Assembly (NCBI RefSeq): GCF_021233415.1
Contig: NZ_CP089466.1
Coordinates: 124,001-188,000, forward strand
From: Halobacterium litoreum
GTDB taxonomy: Archaea > Halobacteriota > Halobacteria > Halobacteriales > Halobacteriaceae
Length of the DNA stretch: 64,000 nucleotides
Direction of reading: 5' to 3'
In this document: positions 61,917 to 64,000 of the stretch, in pieces
Layout of the letters: each line of letters begins with the position of its first letter
Position numbering within the stretch: position 1 is the stretch's first letter
Notes under the pieces: generated by a model
Database searches by the model: none
The model's input: only the letters and a program-made list of their open reading frames with translations
What the model was told of the DNA's origin: nothing
Made by a program: the position numbers and the translations under genes

Positions 61917-62045
61917 TGTGCTCGCTCTTCGACCCGGGGCGCGGCCCGCGAGGACGTTCGCCGACTGAGCGAGCGCGCGGACGGCGACCTCGTCGACTAC
62001 ACGACGAACAGGTTCCAGCGCGACGGGCTGTCAGTGGCGTACTGA
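61917..62045 (+). pseudogene. Possible gene remnant, 42 codons without start
   Basis: A frame from just after TAG (61914-61916) to TGA (62043-62045) reads protein-like and charged (REDVRRLSERADGDLVDYTT-NRFQRDGL) but has no ATG, GTG or TTG at its start. It could be the decayed 3' end of a lost gene. It lies in the 254-bp gap between thsA and lrp, which otherwise holds nothing I can support. Confidence 0.25.
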
Positions 62046-62064
62046 CGCTCGCGCCGCGGGAGCG

Positions 62065-62526
62065 TCACTCGTCGCCGGCGTCGAGTTCGAACTGCTCGTT
62101 CTCGGCGGCGGCGTTGAGGACGACGCTCGTGGAGGACTCCTTGATGTCGGCGTCCGATAGCAGTTCCTTGATGAGCGCGTTCATGTCGTCGGTGTCGGTG
62201 AACTTCCCGACGGCGACCACGTCGTAGTCGCCGGTGACCTCGTACACCGAGACCATCTGTTTGTGGCCGCGGAGGCGGTCGGTGATGTCGGGGAGGGCGC
62301 CGCCCTCGACTTTGAGTTGGAGGATGGCGGTGACGTCGTAGCCGAGTTCGTCGTAGTTCACGACGGGCGTGTACCCCTCGATGACGCCCTGGTCTTCGAG
62401 CGTCTGGAGGTGATTCGAGACGGTGGTGACCGAGACGTCGAGGTCGTCGGCGAGGCTACGGAGGCTGGCGCGACCGTCGCCGAGCAGTTCGTTCACGAGG
62501 CGGACGTCGAGGTGCTCGTAGGTCAT
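62065..62526 (-). CDS. lrp: Lrp/AsnC-family transcriptional regulator
   Basis: Protein of 153 residues from the ATG at 62526 ([20 protein letters not shown]). The N-terminal helix-turn-helix ([20 protein letters not shown]) precedes a RAM ligand domain with [35 protein letters not shown] and an acidic tail. It is divergent from glnA across 124 bp, and haloarchaeal Lrp in this position has been linked to control of glutamine synthetase. A TATA-like ctatatc lies about 25 nt upstream. Confidence 0.93.
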   Translation of the reverse strand: MTYEHLDVRLVNELLGDGRASLRSLADDLDVSVTTVSNHLQTLEDQGVIEGYTPVVNYDELGYDVTAILQLKVEGGALPDITDRLRGHKQMVSVYEVTGDYDVVAVGKFTDTDDMNALIKELLSDADIKESSTSVVLNAAAENEQFELDAGDE

Positions 62527-62634
62527 ACACTCCGCTACCGACTCCACGATATAGAAGTTTACGAATGTCCAATTCTACCGCGGACAGGGATACTTACCCC
62601 AAGCGATACTGCTTTATTGGTGGCTGTAGTCGTA

Positions 62635-62650
62635 CTCTCTGTCCAGAGAG
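62635..62650. promoter_or_regulatory. Perfect palindrome abutting the glnA start codon
   Basis: CTCTCTG-tc-CAGAGAG has 7-bp perfect arms and ends on the base before the ATG (62651). The glnA TATA-like tgctttatt (about 62609-62617) is just upstream, so the palindrome spans the predicted transcript start and leader. The divergent Lrp is the obvious candidate binder, but this is inferred. Confidence 0.5.
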
Positions 62651-64000
62651 ATGACGAACGGAAACCCAGAACTCACCGAACGCGAGCAGGACGTACTCGA
62701 GGAAATCGAGGCCCAGAACATCGACTTCCTCCGCCTCCAGTTCACGGACATCCTCGGCACCGTGAAGAACGTCTCCATCCCCGCCCACCAAGCGGAGAAG
62801 GCGTTCACGGAGGGCATCTACTTCGACGGCTCCTCCATCGAGGGGTTCGTCCGGATTCAGGAGTCCGACATGCGCCTCGACCCCGACCCCGAGACGTTCG
62901 CCGTGCTCCCGTGGCGCGACAACGGCGAGGGCGGGAGCGCCCGCCTCATCTGTGACGTCGTCGACCGCGAGGGCCGCGCGTTCGCCGGCGGCCCCCGGCA
63001 GGTCCTGAAGAACGTCCTCTCGCGCGCCGAGGACATGGGCTACACCGTGAGCATCGGCCCGGAACCCGAGTTCTTCCTGTTCGAGAAAGACGACGACGGG
63101 AAGGCCACGACCGTCCCCCACGACACGGGCGGCTACTTCGACCTCGCGCCGAAGGACCTCGCGTCGGACATCCGCCGCGAAATCATCTTCACGCTCGAGA
63201 AGATGGGCTTCGAAATCGAAGCCAGCCACCACGAGGTCGCCGACGGCCAACACGAGATCAACTTCAAGTACGACGACGCGCTCACCGCCGCGGACAACAT
63301 CGCGACGTTCCGCGCCGTCGTGCGCGCTGTCGCCGAGCAGAACGACGTCCACGCGACGTTCATGCCCAAGCCCATCGGCGAAATCAACGGGTCGGGCATG
63401 CACAGCCACATCTCGCTGTTCGACGAGGACGGCAACAACGCGTTCGCCGACGACGACGACGAGTTCAACCTCTCCGAGACGGCCTACGCGTTCATGGGCG
63501 GCGTGCTCGACCACGCGCCCGCCTTTACCGCCGTCACGAACCCGACGGTGAACTCCTACAAGCGCCTCGTCCCCGGCTACGAGGCCCCCGTCTACATCGC
63601 GTGGAGCGACGTGAACCGCTCCGCGCTCATCCGCGTCCCGGACGCCGCGGGCGTCTCCGCGCGCTTCGAGATTCGGTCGCCGGACCCGTCGTGTAACCCC
63701 TACCTCGCGCTCGCCGCGGTCATCGCGTCGGGCCTCGACGGCATGGAGAACGGCGCCGACCCGGGCGACGCGGTCCGCGAGGACATCTACGAGTTCGACG
63801 AGGAGAAACGCGACGAGTACGGCATCACCACGCTCCCCGGCAACCTCGGGCAGGCTGTCACGGCGCTCGAAGACGACGAGGTCGTCGCCGAGGCGCTCGG
63901 CCCGCACGTCACCGAGAAGTTCGTGGAAGCGAAACGCGAGGAGTTCGCGGAGTACAAGGCCTCGGTCTCCGGCTGGGAGAAAGACCGCTACCTCGAGACG
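62651..64000 (+). CDS. glnA: Glutamine synthetase type I (3' end outside window)
   Basis: ATP-dependent ammonia assimilation into glutamine. 450 codons are visible and the frame is open at the right edge; the last residues (YLET) indicate that only a few codons are missing. GSI motifs are intact: [54 protein letters not shown], and the [20 protein letters not shown] region with NRSALIRVP. No adenylylation-type region is seen (NLYDLPPE is absent), fitting archaeal GSI-alpha. It is divergent from lrp with a palindrome at its start. Confidence 0.96.
   Translation, partial: MTNGNPELTEREQDVLEEIEAQNIDFLRLQFTDILGTVKNVSIPAHQAEKAFTEGIYFDGSSIEGFVRIQESDMRLDPDPETFAVLPWRDNGEGGSARLICDVVDREGRAFAGGPRQVLKNVLSRAEDMGYTVSIGPEPEFFLFEKDDDGKATTVPHDTGGYFDLAPKDLASDIRREIIFTLEKMGFEIEASHHEVADGQHEINFKYDDALTAADNIATFRAVVRAVAEQNDVHATFMPKPIGEINGSGMHSHISLFDEDGNNAFADDDDEFNLSETAYAFMGGVLDHAPAFTAVTNPTVNSYKRLVPGYEAPVYIAWSDVNRSALIRVPDAAGVSARFEIRSPDPSCNPYLALAAVIASGLDGMENGADPGDAVREDIYEFDEEKRDEYGITTLPGNLGQAVTALEDDEVVAEALGPHVTEKFVEAKREEFAEYKASVSGWEKDRYLET

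Overview
The window is chromosomal DNA of an extremely halophilic archaeon (class Halobacteria). The evidence is very high GC, coding sequences rich in Asp/Glu and poor in Lys, archaeal translation and chaperone genes (aRF1, thermosome), A-type ATP synthase, archaeal lipid genes (polyprenyl synthase, CDP-archaeol synthase), haloarchaeal 2Fe-2S ferredoxin and HalOD1 domains, and many ATG or GTG starts 25-40 nt after a TATA element. Retinal-forming genes fit a Halobacterium-like organism, but the genus cannot be fixed from this sequence. Nearly all the DNA is coding and core in character. I see no insertion sequence, prophage or CRISPR array.

Layout. 1-8.1 kb: end of a DUF373 membrane protein, a short-chain polyprenyl diphosphate synthase, a hypothetical protein, a divergent PCNA-like clamp with a hairpin leader, etfBA, a membrane-anchored winged-helix protein and two secreted or pilin-like proteins. 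8.2-19.9 kb: the A-type ATP synthase cluster (H-I-K-E-C-F-A-B, then D). Lycopene cyclase and the Brp/Blh retinal-forming oxygenase lie between B and D, and a VTE3-like quinone methyltransferase sits divergently in front. 20-28.5 kb: an aldehyde dehydrogenase/SDR reductase pair, a J-domain-ferredoxin fusion, pirin, aRF1, MinD-like ATPase and argS. 28.7-33.2 kb: FemAB-like protein, Taw1 (wyosine), RbkR/RibK and RibB (riboflavin). 33-41.4 kb: NhaC antiporter, OsmC, ilvE, GntP permease plus glycerate 2-kinase, DUF502, proline dehydrogenase and CDP-archaeol synthase. 41.6-49.7 kb: GNAT, pyrE, gfcR, NCS2 permease, glutaredoxin with a 104-bp tandem duplication of its 3' end, HalOD1 protein, HTH regulator and TiaS. 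49.7-60 kb: Nudix, threonine synthase-like, an AspA/AstE-like protein, a duplicated PhoU-TrkA_C protein, citrate synthase, MATE, ilvA-ridA and tRNA-Ser(GGA). 60-64 kb: thermosome, Lrp regulator and divergent glnA, which runs off the right edge.

How the genes fit together. Electron input (Etf, ferredoxin, possible quinone methylation), ATP synthesis and retinal supply are concentrated in the first 20 kb. The remainder is mostly amino-acid, cofactor and tRNA-modification housekeeping with adjacent regulators (RbkR, GfcR, Lrp).

The strongest unexplained signals are non-coding. A composite structured repeat occurs in two copies (24.2 and 41.5 kb), each starting 0-2 nt after a stop codon; its flanks are conserved while its hairpin arms differ in sequence but still pair. 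Perfect palindromes directly abut the start codons of glnA and putA. A long GC hairpin forms the leader of the divergent PCNA gene. Gene functions rest on recognisable motifs read by eye; no database search was possible.
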